Source of the DNA: Sequoia sempervirens
Lineage: Eukaryota > Streptophyta > Pinopsida > Cupressales > Cupressaceae
DNA length: 64,000 nucleotides
Direction: 5' to 3'
Assembly (NCBI GenBank): GCA_007258455.2
Contig: VDFB02252616.1
Span: forward strand, 125,713,953 to 125,777,952
Each line of letters begins with the position of its first letter. Positions within the stretch are counted from its first letter, which is position 1. This document shows, in pieces, positions 36,000 through 48,340 of this stretch. The position numbers were made by a program, and so were the translations under genes. The notes under the pieces are model-generated. The model saw nothing but the letters and a program-made list of their open reading frames with translations. It searched no databases and was not told the origin of the DNA.

Positions 36000-38660
36000 G
36001 AATCCTTATCCTCCATGAATAGTGGTCAAGGGAAACCCTAATTACATCGACAACGATAACGAAAGTCTAGTCGATCAAGAAGAATGTGACATAGATCCCT
36101 TTGACACTATCATTGCTAGTAAGTTTTCTCCACCTGCTTTCCAAAATCCAATCATCCCTTCGAGTTATCCTGTTATGTCTTCATCCATGCCTAATCATAC
36201 TCCCTATGCTACCTGTGACAAGGGATACCCATCATATCCTTCATCTACATCATCCTCTTATCCTAGTCTGCCATATAATACCCTTGTCCTAATCCCCCAT
36301 CCACATCCTCCTATCTCAATCCTTCATCCGCATATCTACACTACCTCAATCTTCCATACCAATCTACTCACCCTAATCCAACATCCACATCTTCTTATCC
36401 TAATTCAACATCCACATTTCCCTATCTCAATCTACCATCTCAATCTTCCCATCCTAATCCACCATCCTCATACCCTTACTACAATCCACTACTCACATCC
36501 TCGTGTTCTACTTCACCATGCCAATATATTAACCCTTCATCTAATCTTAATCCCCCATCTATTCCCACTTTTTCATCTAATCCCATTCCCCCATCTAATC
36601 CTAATCCACCAATCCATAGTCCTAATCCCCCACTAATCCATAATCCCTCATCCACTCCTACCACACCATCTCAGCCTAGAGTATACAAGTCTCTCATTTC
36701 AGAAGTTCTCCAAGGACTTATAACAAAGAATACATCCCCCACTCCACACCTTAAAGTTGTGGAATCGTGTCATCTCAACCCATCATTCAAAATCATTAGT
36801 GACAACGCCCTTCTCCACCCAGCACCTATCATTGATGATACCACCCCTCGTACCACTCAAACCATCAAAACCATCTCATCCTCTGAATCCACTGAGCCCC
36901 CATCTCCTACCATAACATCTATCAAATCCATTGAACACCCACCTCCTACTCCGAGAGTCGTCAAAACCATTGCTAAAACCCAAATCCAATGCACTCCTTC
37001 CACTACTAGTGTCACTAAAATCCATTCTAATGACTGCATCAAATCCTCCATCCTTCCATCTCCTCAACTTGAAGAGTCTCTCCAACACTCTGTCATCTTT
37101 CCATCCACACAAGATGAGTCAAGCCTAGAGCCTGATCCAAAGCATGCCAACATATCCCATTCTCTAGATCAAGACCTACCATCCCATCTAGTTGACCTCA
37201 AGATCACAATCCCCCATCCATTCCATCCCATGATCCCCTTGTCATTCAAGACTCAACCACTCCATCTCCATCTCCATCGCATGAGCCCACTACCACAAAT
37301 CTAGATCCTATCATATTCCCTAATCCCTCTCCTAATACCACCCATCCAAATGTTGCTACCCCATCATCTCCCTCTTATGATCCCCCATCATCGACTAAAA
37401 CTACTATCCCCACATCACTTGCATATCCCCTTGGTACTCTCACATTCTTCCATGGTGACCTTCTCGTATAAGAAAAACACAATTTATTTACCACCCCTCA
37501 TCCTCCACCTAATAACGGACTTGCATCAAATTTTCAGAATAACACAAATCCTATCATGGATCGCATGCTCAAGAACATGAACTATCAAGGAAAAATGTCT
37601 TGGCCTTCATGAGCAAGGTATTTTAGAGCCCATCCAAGTCAAAGAACAAATTTGCATGCAAGGTCTGGGACCTATTTCCCAAAACTCACAATCTAAAGAT
37701 GTTGGTACAACCTCTAGACGTCCTCAATGAGCCTCTTCCAAAAGAAATATAGGCTCTTCCCATCTCTCCACCAAATCATTTACTGCCATCCCTCCTCCTC
37801 TATCGTATCACCTAAAAACAACCGTCCATATTCCTCCTTCATCTGCTCCATCCATTTTGGGTCCTTACATCCCTCCATCTACCATATCCCATTCTTCATC
37901 TACTCCATCCATCTTGGGTTCTTATGTCCCTCCACCCACTCTGTATGCTTTGGGTCAATATATCCCAAGATCACCTCCTCCATCTCATCCTTTCATCCAT
38001 CCAAAACCTATCCATGTCATCCATCATAAGCATCCCTCTCACATGTCCCCTAATCAGGATCAGCAAAGGCACATACATACACATTCTCCATCTCCACGTA
38101 ATCCTCATAATCCTACCTCCATTGCTTCACATCACCCATATCCTTGCACCCATCCCATTTCTATCAAAAGCACTTTGGATATTAAAGAAAAAGTACATAA
38201 ATCCAAACATCCACATGAATCTAAGGCTCCCCATGTCCCCTCTAAAAGACATGGTGAAGAGAAGAAAAATCTAAATCCAAATCAAACCCATTAGCCACAA
38301 AGGCCCACCAAAGAAAAAATCAAAACCATGTGGATCCCAAAGAAAAAAGATGCAATGCCATCAAATGAAAAATATGTAAGAACATCCAAAGTTGCTAATC
38401 CAAAAGCTAATCATACACCCCTTTCATATCCTAAGCCTGTTTTCAGTCCCTATGTCCCAAAACTCACTATTCCATCTCCTCCATTATCCCCACATTCTCC
38501 ATCCATTCATCCTCTGATCTTTTCACATCCACCACCACATGTGCCAATGTTGGTCCTGAACTCACCACCCCATCAAACACCACCCCATCATTCTATCCAT
38601 CCCCTCTTTAGCATCCCATCCATTACCCCATATATCTCCCCCATCAAATCCCTCTAATTC
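36000..38660 (+). pseudogene. Pro/Ser/Thr-rich coding trace of element C
   Basis: After the arrays, a plus-strand coding trace begins around 36022 with an acidic segment (ESLVDQEECDIDPFD) and becomes a low-complexity Pro/Ser/Asn/Tyr/His chain. It shifts frame several times. The clearest open parts are 36022-36300, 36660-37304 (with a plausible structured piece around KSLISEVLQGLITKN) and 37857-38294. It has no zinc knuckle, protease or polymerase motif. By position it may be the remains of a gag-like or structural protein. The plus strand is nearly free of G and full of TCC/CATC words, so part of the openness is compositional. Confidence 0.45.
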
Positions 38661-41238
38661 ATCCTTTTGCATAATTCATTTCTCCTAATAAGGTTGTACC
38701 AACATCCAACAGTTGGTTCGAACATGAGCTCTTAATACCTCGTATGGAACTTGATGCTTGAGTCCTTCATCCATGTTCTTATTGCATGTCTTCTAAATTG
38801 ACTTATTTGCCTCCCTATCCTTATCCATCTCCTTCTGCATGCTATCCAAAAAGCCAAAAAATCCAAAAAAGTCAAAAAAATCCAAAAAGTCAAAAAAAAA
38901 ATCCAAAAATTCTTTAGAAAAAAAAATAGTAAAGAGAAATAATCTATCCAATGGTAAAAACTTGGAAAACAAGTGCCTTGGATAAGTACCATGATGAAAA
39001 CCTGGCAAACAAGTGCCATGCATAAATCCCCATCTACACTTGGGGGCAGTTTCCTAATATGGATTCCCTCCATCCGCTATGCTTCATGCTATGCTTCTAG
39101 CTATGCACCCATCTTCTTGCTATATGTCCTCTTCATTCATTCCCTCCATCCTACCTATCTTACACATACTGCTTGGCATATCTCATTTATCCTGTCCCTC
39201 CATCCTTCTTATGATCTTGATAAAAAAATAGGGGCACCTATCTATGCATGCTTTGCACACCTCTTGGTATACATTCCCTTCACACATACTCTATCATATC
39301 CCTTAATCACCCATCCTATCCTCCTCTAGTTATCTCCTTCATTTTCCCATCTTCCATCTCTCATGCCTCATTATACATGACATATCTAGAGTGGGGGAAT
39401 CTATCTTCCTTTGTGATACTATCCTTGGAGACATCATTCATTCCATCAGAAAAATCCCTTCCATTTCCCTATCCTTATCCTTTATCCCTCCACACAATCC
39501 TTATATCCATCTTTCCATCCCTATCTTCCTATCCTTCCATCATGGCATCTATTTTCATCTATCCATCTGGTCACCTTTTCCTCATCCAAATCCTTATCCC
39601 TTTATCCAATCCATCCAAATAATCATTTTCCATCCCCCATCCTCTATCTTCATCCCATCTCATAATCCCTTTTCATTGGTATCTAGCTATAGGCTATCCC
39701 CACACAATCCAATTTCATCTATCTTATCATCATCACGTCTTCTTCTTTTACACATCTTTTCAATCTCCTCCTCATCCCATCTTATAATCCCTTCTCATTA
39801 GTATCTCTCCATCATATCATCCTCCCAATTCATCTTTTGATGATTTGGATAACTATCCCATCCCTGAGCTTTGTGATCACCATCATCCTATCCAATCCAA
39901 AAGGTCTATCTTGTATCATTGTATTGGTCCCATCCTTTAATCCCCTTATCTAGGGTTATCTCATCATCTTTTATCTATCACTTGTCTTTGTCCTTTCGCC
40001 AAACTATGTTTCCCTTGTGCTTTCACATAGGCAAGGTCAATCATTTGATCTGCCCCCGGGGTTCCATCCATCATTGATCTATATTGTCCACTTTTCTCCT
40101 TTTTTTCATCTTATCTTTATCATCCATCAAAGTCTCCATCATGGTCTATCGTCAGCCTTTTATTGAACTACATAGTCTATGCGCTTTCACGTAGGCAAGG
40201 CTAATCTTTGATCAACCCCCAAGCCCCTAGGTTGCTAGGATGTGTCAGTCTCCTATCTTGTGTCATGTCTCTTGTGTCACATCATCAAGCTATTCCCTTA
40301 TCTCATTGGTTCTTAACAAATGAGATCCACTTGTATCATTAGATCCAATCAGTTCTGAATATCCTGCGTCATACTGATCTTTTAGTTTAGTATCCATCTT
40401 TGGTCTCAATAGGATGCATCCTTCCTAATAGACCTCATTAATCCCATCCATCCCCCTGATCCTATGGAAAAGGACATTTGAAATTGATTGCAATATTTTG
40501 ATGCTTTTGGCTTTTTTTTATCATTTGAGCTCCCTATCATCACTTGTCATGGTCGCCTTGATCCATCATATCATGGTGTGCTTTGACTAGTCAACATAGG
40601 GGTGTATCTTTATCTTTTCTTTGTCTTCTCGGTTGTCCCACGTAGTATCCACCAAGATCCCTAAGGTCTTGTGTTATGTTGGGGCATCCTTGTGTGCTTG
40701 TGGTTATCCCAATACCTGGCCTGACGAAGGTCATCGCAACTTTGGGGTGTTGGGATAGCCTTCTTGTTTGTTGTGTTTGTTTCATGCATTAGACACTAAT
40801 TTTCCTTGGTCCTTTATACCTTGGAATATCATGTCTTCTGCTATAGCAAAAATCAGTGCTCCTACAAATGGAAAATTGCATTTGGATTGCATTTCATCTC
40901 CATTCTCTCATCCTCAAAATCCCCCCCATCCATTCATCCTTCATAACTCTCCCCTCCCAATCTTCTGCCACCTTTTCATCCTTTCTCACCAATTACTTTG
41001 CATCATCTCCTTCATCCCCCTTTGCATCATCTAATCCATTTCGAGAGCACACTTGTGTTCTCTTGAACCCGCATGTCCTCTCGAGTGGGTATCTTTCATC
41101 CCTAATTTTTCATCATTTTCTTTTCTCTTCCTAGTCACTCCTTTGAATGACTGGGGCATCTTTCCCAATCTAACCATCTTCTTCTAGGTTCTATGTTTTA
41201 ATATTCTTTGAAATGATGCTACTTTGTAACACCATCTC
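38661..41238. other. 3' interior of element C, no recognised gene
   Basis: Pyrimidine-rich on the plus strand, with many short unrecognised ORFs. A short array of CCAAAAAGTCAAAAAA words lies at 38838-38915. CTTTCAC(A/G)TAGGCAAGG followed by TTTGATC occurs twice, near 40017 and 40178, 161 bases apart. Confidence 0.5.
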
Positions 41239-41252
41239 AAAGAGGGGAAAAA
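41239..41252 (+). other. Polypurine tract of element C
   Basis: AAAGAGGGGAAAAA lies directly before the 3' LTR start TGTAGACACC. Confidence 0.8.
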
Positions 41253-42547
41253 TGTAGACACCTAAATTTGGACACTTGATTTATCCAAATTTATCCCCTT
41301 TCATCTAAGCATCCCCTTATTTGCATTAATTAAGTAATATCGCTATTATTTAATTAATATCCATAATTTTGTCAAATCCTTAAGGTATCTAGTTAAATAA
41401 TTAAATACCTTTTCCCTTTCATCAAATGAATTAAATAAATATGCCATTTATTTAATTCCCTTTATGTCACATCCTCCATCATTTTTATCTAATCCTAATC
41501 CATCTTCTAATCTCATCATTAGGATGTGCACATGCCTAATCCTTGATTAGGATGTGTCACATCCTCCAACTTTTTCAAGTTGGCCTCTAATCTCTCTTAG
41601 CCACCTAACCCCCCTCTAATCCTTCATTAACTAGCCTAATCAACTTCTCAAGGAATATTAAATTCCTTTTTCTCTTCCCCATGTGATCTTTAACTTGTCA
41701 CATCAAATCACATGTGAAATCTAACCCTCTTCTAATATGTCATCAATTATTATAATCAAGTATTTGCACAACCTTAATCACTTAATCAAGTCAACCCTAT
41801 TAAATGCTTTCTCCTTTTGGACAAGGCACCTCCATTCCTCATGCGAATTTTTAATTCACTTTTAATCCCCCAATGCATTTAAAGGAATTTTAAATTCCTT
41901 CTCTCATCCCCATGAGAATATTTGAAGAATTTTTAACTCCCCACTTGTCCTCTCACCCACATGGGGACAAGTACCTCCTTTATGAGAAGATCTTGTCCTA
42001 ATCACAAGGTACTATGTACCCCATCCATGTCATGTACTACCACTCCACCTCATGTAAACATCACCCTTTTTAAGCCATATCATATGCCACATGTCAAGCT
42101 GTGAGTGCTTGTGAGTTCTTAACTCACCTTAGCCCTACATCTTGATCTTGGTGGCTCAATCTTGACCATCTATTTTCTTAGGGATTTCCAAAATCTCTAT
42201 AAATACCCCTTCTTTTCTCTCATTTTGGAGAGATAATGCATTGTAGCCAAACTCTTGCAAAATTTTCTTAGAATCCATATTTAGCCATTTTCATGCTTGC
42301 ACCCACTTGCATCCATCTTCACATCATCATCTAGCTTGCATCTCTTTCCATCCAATGAGTATACAACACCAAAGATCGAAGGGCCCACCAAATGATCAAT
42401 TCGAGACAAGGTATAAGGTTTCATTTGTCATCTTTATTTTGTGTTGAATCCAACTAAGCTAATCTTGAGGTGTAGGTTGTATTTAGTGTTATTTTGCACT
42501 CTTTTGTTTGATGCTCATATTCTAGCACATAGATTTGACCTATCACA
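41253..42547 (+). repeat. 3' LTR of element C
   Basis: It starts TGTAGACACC and ends CTATCACA, followed by the duplicated target GTTGC. The TATA box CTCTATAAATACCCC is near 42195. Confidence 0.9.
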
Positions 42548-42552
42548 GTTGC

Positions 42553-42781
42553 AAGCCACAATTTTAATGTTGTATGCTTGCTTTGTCTCTTGTGGTTTTT
42601 TGTTCCATGGTTTCAAGGCTTACCATTTATTAGTTTGTGATTTGTAGGGTTGGGAAGAAACTGAATTTAAACAAGAGCATGAGGGTGGAGGTCAACTAGA
42701 GTTAAGGTTGGTAAATGCCTTGAAGCCATAGTTACAACTTTGGAAAGTTACAAAGATCTTGAAAACCAATCCCAATCTTCT
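42553..42781 (+). pseudogene. COG1: COG1 copy 1 end with a shuffled exon junction
   Basis: This is the tail of the intron interrupted by element C, then a TTTGTAG acceptor and an exon from 42648 encoding GWEETEFKQEHEGGGQLE, the COG1 segment that normally follows DSLSMTTPLK. At about 42698-42711 the sequence does not continue as COG1 should. It jumps back to the segment VGKCLEAIVTTLESYKD, which lies hundreds of residues earlier in the protein. The same junction occurs at 45495-45508. Confidence 0.8.
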
Positions 42782-42904
42782 AACTACACTTGTATTCATG
42801 TTGGGTTCTTTTAAAAAAAAATTGATTGATTTTGAAACACCCATTCATCTCTATTTGGTTCCAAACAAAATTTTCCATATCATCTGAAACAATGAAGGGT
42901 TATA

Positions 42905-43259
42905 TTGGCTGGATGCATCTTCTAGTTCTAGTGATGCATCAATGGTTCTATTTTTTCATCGGCGTGAGGATCTTCTATCGGTGGGATGAGGTCTCTTGTT
43001 ACCACAATGCTTCGATGGGGATGTCATCAATTGAACGATTCTATTTTTTCATTAATGTGGGGATATCCTATCAGTGGGATGAGGTATCTTATTCCCACGA
43101 TGGTCTGATGGGGATATCATCAATGGAGTTCCACCAATGACATCCCCATCAGACCATCGTGGGAACAGGAGACCTCATCCCGCCGATAGGAAATCCTCAC
43201 ACTGATGAAAAAATAGAATCGTCAATGCATCGCAAGAACTAGAAGACATGTCCAACCAA
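42905..43259. repeat. Foldback element between COG1 copies
   Basis: The right arm (43135-43259) is the reverse complement of 42905-43027 and, more closely, of 43028-43125. Shared words include GATTCTATTTTTTCAT, GGGATGAGGT and CCCACGATGGTCTGATGGGG. The ends are TTGGCTGG... and ...CCAACCAA, flanked on both sides by TA. The loop is under twenty bases. It has no coding capacity; it resembles a MITE or foldback transposon with a partial internal duplication of the left arm. Confidence 0.75.
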
Positions 43260-43261
43260 TA

Positions 43262-45495
43262 GACCAATAAGGTGGGCGTAGTTAGTTCCATTTTTTGTAA
43301 TGTGGTAAGAGTCATATTGGTAATGCTATGTCAGGCTAGAAAACTGTTCTTGGAGGTTCTAAATGTTTTCCCCCTTTTTTATAAGACTATGTTGGTAGTG
43401 CCACTTGAATAAGAGTTGTTTAGTGGGATTCCAAACCCAGACAATGAGGTGTAGTTGTGGAAATATCATAGAGAGAAGCTACGAGCTACCATGATGATTT
43501 TTCCAAGAAAATTTATATCAGAGTCTTGCTTAGCATGGCTTAAGAAATGTACAGATGATATTCTCTCTACAGATAGGCTTGGGGGAAAGTATTTGATTGA
43601 TCTTGTGAAAAGTGGCAAGGAACATATAGAGAATGAGACATTGATTAGAGAAACATTGGATAGTCTGGATGCATTTGAAGGGAGCTTGGAGTGGCTAAAA
43701 ATGGTTTTTGGTTCAAATGTTGAGTTTCCATGCCAATGCACGTGTGAGATTGTTTTGAAGCACTCAAAGAGTCTGTGGGATGAAATTTTTGAAAGCCTAT
43801 TTTTTAGTAGGATGAAACAAATAATAGCTGATGGATTTATAGATCTACATGAGATAGTTATGGTTGGTAAATTCCTTGAAACCATAGTTACATCTCTAGC
43901 AAGTTACAAAGATGTTGAAACCCATTTGCACAAATTAACTAAAAGTGAGGGTACCTAAAAATTGTTAATTTACCTATGTTAAGTTTTAGATTTATGATGA
44001 CAAATGATGAAGACTGGTTTGGTTTCCTTACCACTTATTTTGGAATTGAGGTTATTCAAATAAAAGACACCATAGATGAGGGGTCCAAGAATATTCTGTA
44101 AGACCTAAGTTTTCTTCATGCACATAAATCTCCTTCAGGGATAAATGATTTAGCACCTTATTTGCAAGAGCAATGCTTCCATTTTATCTCAACATTGATT
44201 ATTGAGATTGAAGAACATCTTGCACATATTTCAGAAGCTCTCTATCAAGAAAGGAAAAATGAGGAGATTCTAGAAAAAATGAACAATGAGACACTAGAAC
44301 CGACAGTTATAGTGGAAAGGGAACTTTTCTTAGGAAGGCTTTTAGTTGCTCTTCATTTTCATTCAACTTCCCTTCCACTAGTTCTTGGCTCATCTCATCT
44401 CTGGTTTGTCAAGAACAAAAATTTAGTTTGAGGGAAAGGATCTTTGACTTTCAAATATTCTAGTACTGATTTTAATTACCCTCTTCTAGATAGTTCTGGA
44501 AGACAAATACTAATGAGAGGGGTTGGTTTGAAGCCTGGATCATAGGATAAAAATAATAGCACCAAATTGAATAAACTGAGAAGAACTATGCACAATCTTT
44601 GTATCAAAGCTCATAGCATGTGGATATTGTGGATAAATGAAGAGCTTTTAGGCATTCTCACAAGAGATCTAAGGGAGGATGATTCTTTATCCATGACAAC
44701 TCCTTTGAAAGCCTATATTCTCATTTGTATTGCATATTTTGTTTGTTGTGGCTTATGGAGTTGGTTTCATTCCCATGATTCATCTAATCACTTATCTCTT
44801 CTTGTAGTTTTCATGAGATTTCTTCTAGTTTTGGTTTAATACATCATGGTTTATATCTGGATATATTAATAACTAAATGAGAATAAAGCACCTAGAGTAA
44901 AGAGCTACATTTGATTCTTTCAGTCACTTTAAACTCTTTATTGCCCAATAAATGGAAAAGACTAGCATGTTCCCTTTCAACCCTTCTAGTTCATATTAAT
45001 CATAGAGATGTAATCTGTAAGTATGCAAAAAAGTATCAAAGGGGATCCAAAAAGTTAGAGATTTTCATAGGTCCTATGAATCAGCTCTTGTTGTTTCTAT
45101 ATGAAAATATTGTTGTTTGTTTTCTATTTATAATATCTATTGGCATCATTTGAGAACTCCTATTTTTGGGAATTCAATAAGAGTTCTCAAACAAAGTAGG
45201 ATGAAATCTACTGTACAACTGAACATTTAAATGGAATTTGAAGCATTATTTTAATTAATTTTTAATTTTCTTCCTTAAGGAAACCTCATAAAATACCCTT
45301 TTCTGGTTTTATATCAAACTGCCTATTCCTTCTTTTCTTTTACTATTGCAAGTCACAATTTTAATGTTGTATGCTTGCTCCATCTCTTGTAGTTTTTTGT
45401 TCCATGATTGCAAGGCTTACCATTTATTAGTCTATGATTTGTAGGGTTGCGAAGAAACTAAATTTAAACAAGAGCATGAGGGTGGAGGTCAACTA
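43262..45495 (+). pseudogene. COG1: COG1 pseudogene, copy 2
   Basis: It is colinear with copy 1. Central exons (43332-44431) carry KYHREKLRATM, LIRETLDSLDAFEGS, EWLKMVF, DEDWFGF and DLAPYLQEQCFHF, broken by stops (near 43410, 43452, 43957, 44098) and a small deletion near 43955. After the stop at 44429 come RTMHNLCIKAHSMWILWIN and DSLSMTTPLK (to about 44712). An intron then runs to a TTTGTAG acceptor at 45444, and the GWEET-type exon to about 45495. This copy lacks the 6 kb insert, element C and element A. It therefore provides the empty sites for all three (near 44610, 45345 and 44565). Confidence 0.85.
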
Positions 45496-45985
45496 GAGTT
45501 AAGGTTGGTAAATTACTTGAAGCCATAGTTACATCTCTAGAAAGTTACAAAGATGTTGAAACCCATTTGCACCTTATTTGCAAGATAAATGCTTCTATTT
45601 TATCTCAACATTGATTGTTGAGATTGAAGAATATCTTGCACATCTTTCAAAATCTCTCTATCAAGAAATGAAAAATAAGGAGATTCCAGAGAAAATGAAC
45701 AAGGACACACTAGAACTGATAGTTATAGTGGAAAGGGAACTTTTCTTAGGAAGGCTTTTAGTTGCTCTTAGTTTTCATTCAACTTCCCTTCCACTAGTTC
45801 TTGGCTTGTCTCATCTTTGGTTTGTCAAGAACAAAGCTTCAGTTTGAGGGAAAGGATATTCAACTTTCAGATATTCTAGTATTGATTTTGATTACCCTCT
45901 TCTAGACAGTTCTGGAAGACAAATACTAATGAGAGGGGTTGGTTTGAAGCCTAAATCATAGGATAAAAATAATAGCACCAAATTG
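45496..45985 (+). pseudogene. COG1: COG1 pseudogene, copy 3, left part
   Basis: It begins at the shuffled junction with VGKLLEAIVTSLESYKD. It then jumps at 45570 (shared word TTTGCA) from KDVETHL to PYLQDKCFYFIS, a deletion of about 230 bases relative to copy 2. It continues through EIEEYLAHL, VERELFLGRLLVAL and LPLVLG to the stop near 45846 and on to AATTG at 45981-45985, where element A is inserted. The copy resumes at 59195. Confidence 0.8.
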
Positions 45986-46694
45986 TGATGAGGGCGCAGC
46001 CCAAGACTTAGAAAATAACCCACAAACAAGAGAATAATTTTAGTATTTAGAAAATGGAGCTTCTTACATGTAGAGGATCTCAAATCCCCAAGTTCTACAA
46101 CACATGAAAGTTACAGAAAGCTACAGAATCACCCTTTCGCAATATGCTAGCTTGTCCCCAAAAAGTTACCCAAAAATTAGAAACCCACCTATAAATAGAG
46201 CGCCTCTTTAGTTTGGAGCCAAAACAACATTAAAATTTGAGTTTAGGCGGTTTGGCGCTGAAAAATTACAACTTGAAATTCAAATTTCAACACAACATTT
46301 GCAATTGTATCTTCTAGAAAGTGTGCCAACTTCCTAGGGCCATAACTTTTAATCTGGGACTTTGATTTGCCAACCGTTTGAACCGTTGGAAAGGTATCAA
46401 AGTCAATATTGCACTTAAAATCTGCTACGCCAATTTTAGCAAGTTTCAAGGCCGATCCGGGAACTCTAAGTGCCTCAAATCTAACTCAGAAGATTTTCAG
46501 GTGCAAATCTGGGAAACTAAAACTGCAATATCTTTCAACCCATGAATAGAAAGTAAAAACCATAAATTTGGAATTTCATTATGACGAAAAGGGTATCCAA
46601 AAATGTAAAAACATCTAAAAACTGAGAAACTTGAAATTTAACTATTTTTGGGTGATGCAAGATTTCCCTTACACCACTGGATGCTCCTGCATCA
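45986..46694 (-). repeat. 3' LTR of chromovirus A
   Basis: It is an almost complete match to 58487-59194. On the minus strand it starts TGATGCAGGAGCATC and ends GCCCTCATCA. A TATA-like CTATTTATAGG (minus strand) lies near 46190-46200. The sequence before the LTR start on the minus strand is only weakly purine-rich. Confidence 0.92.
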
Positions 46695-46739
46695 GACACC
46701 CAGGGTAATTTGAGAAGTGACCCGTCACGTCTCAGATGG

Positions 46740-47350
46740 TTTAGGAAAACCCAACCAGTCAATCGCTACCTTAGATAGCTAGGATGAATCTTCCATAGGC
46801 CTTCATCTCCATTTCACCAGATATTCTTCATACTACCTATTTCTGGTACTCCTTCCCACATGACTATCCAAGATTGCTTCAATCTCCTCCCTTTCTGAAG
46901 TAGGTGCTAGAATGCCATACTGCTCTATTGCTGGTGCTTCCTCCATTCCACTTTCATGATACTCTGTCAAATCTGAAATGTTGAACACAAGGGAAATGTT
47001 GATTCCATCAGGTAACTCTACCTCATATGCATTCCCTGAATAATGCTTCTTCAAAATCTTATAGGAATCAAATTTCTTCATCTTCAATTTGTTATAGGTT
47101 CTCACGGGAAACTTTTCTTTCCTCAAGTGGACCATTACTTCATCACCAGTCTGAAACTCCTTATTCCTCCTTTTCTGATCTTCCTTAGCCTTATATTGCA
47201 TATTCATCTTATTAATGTGTTCTTGTACCTTCTCATGTATATTCTTGATGTGCTCTACAAAATCTTCAGCTTCAACACTCATTTTCTTCTCTTCGTCCAT
47301 CTTCCTCAATTTTGGAGCTATTCTGGGGCTACCTCCATACACAATCTGGA
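46740..47350 (-). pseudogene. Chromovirus A integrase C-terminus and chromodomain
   Basis: The minus ORF 47342-46833 starts just after the integrase core (VYGGSPR). It contains the GDEVMVHLRKEKFP segment typical of the integrase C-terminal domain, then AYEVELPDGINISLVFN and DLTEYHE. The continuation below 46833 (…EAILDSHVGRSTRNR, EEYLVKW after a frameshift, to about 46740) is a chromodomain, which in chromoviruses guides integration to heterochromatin. Confidence 0.85.
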
Positions 47351-48304
47351 ACGATGATCTACCAATGCTTCTGTTGACAGAATTGTTGTAAGAAAATTCT
47401 ACCTAGGCTAAGAGCAAGTCCCATCCCTTGGGTTTATCTCCTACCAAACATCTCAGTAGGTTACCCAGACTCCTTTTAACAACCTCTATCTACCCATCTG
47501 TTTGTGCATGGTGTGCAGAACTGAACTTCAACTCTGTCTTTAGCTTCTTCCACAAGGTCCTCCAAAAGTACCCCACAAATTTGGTGTCACAATCTGAAAC
47601 AATACTCTTTACAAACCATGTAGCCTCACCACCTCTTTGAAGGACAAGTCAGCAATGTGGACTACATCATGGGTCTTCTGACATGGAATGAAATGTGCCA
47701 TCTTTGAAAACCTATCAACTACCAAAAAGACTAAATCATTCCCTCGTTGTGTCCTTAGAAAACCAAGAAAAAAGTCCATACTTATATCCTCCCATGGCCT
47801 CTCTGGTACAGGTAAGGGCTGATATAAGCTTGTATTCTGGCTCACTCCTTTAGCCATCTAACATGCCCTACTACTTTGTACAAACTTCTTCACATCCTGT
47901 GACAACTGAGGCCAATAATAATGTTCACTGATAATGGAAATGGTCTTATCCCAACCAAAATGTCCTGTCATTCCTCCACTATGCTTCTCCTTTATCAGGT
48001 TCTCCCTCATGGAACCCCTCTGGATACACAATTGACTTCCCTTAAATAACATGCCATCCTGGATTATAAAATCCAGCCACCTTGTCCTATCCATTGTAAT
48101 AGATTCCTTGCAAGCTTTCCAAGCCTCTGCGAAATTAGGATCTTCTGTGTATAGTGTCTTAAGTTCATTGAACCCAACCACTTCAATCTGCATCTTTGTC
48201 ATCAATGTATGCCTCCTACTTAAGGCATTTGCAACCCTATTTGACTTCCCACTCCTATGTTGCAAAACAAAGGTATAACTCTGCAAAAACTCTACCCATT
48301 TCAT
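47351..48304 (-). pseudogene. Chromovirus A RNase H end, integrase zinc site and core
   Basis: 48304-47858 holds the RNase H end (NRVANALSRR) and the integrase HHCC zinc-binding site (HSGGMTGHFG). The first Cys of the pair reads Ser (SSRAC) and the frame stops directly after. 47857-47609 is the core start with ISMDF, the first catalytic Asp, and [11 protein letters not shown]. After a stop and frameshift the next pieces (to 47351) keep the second Asp (SIVSDCD) and the catalytic Glu region, with a TAG in the motif between them. Confidence 0.88.
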
Positions 48305-48340
48305 ATGCCTCTGATTTAATTTTCCTTGACTATTTAGGTA

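Larger units (their letters stand above)
30795..42547 (+). mobile_element. Non-autonomous LTR retrotransposon (element C)
   Basis: Two direct LTRs (30795-32116 and 41253-42547) flank an 9.1 kb interior. A 5-bp duplication GTTGC (30790-30794 and 42548-42552) marks insertion into the COG1 intron, and the empty site can be read in COG1 copy 2 near 45345. The interior has no protease, reverse transcriptase or integrase. It holds tandem arrays (32180-35430) and a long Pro/Ser-rich coding trace (36000-38660). This is the layout of a large retrotransposon derivative that depends on another element's enzymes. The LTR start TGTAGACACC and a diverged primer site suggest the Tat/Ogre side of Ty3/gypsy, which is inference. 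Confidence 0.85.
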
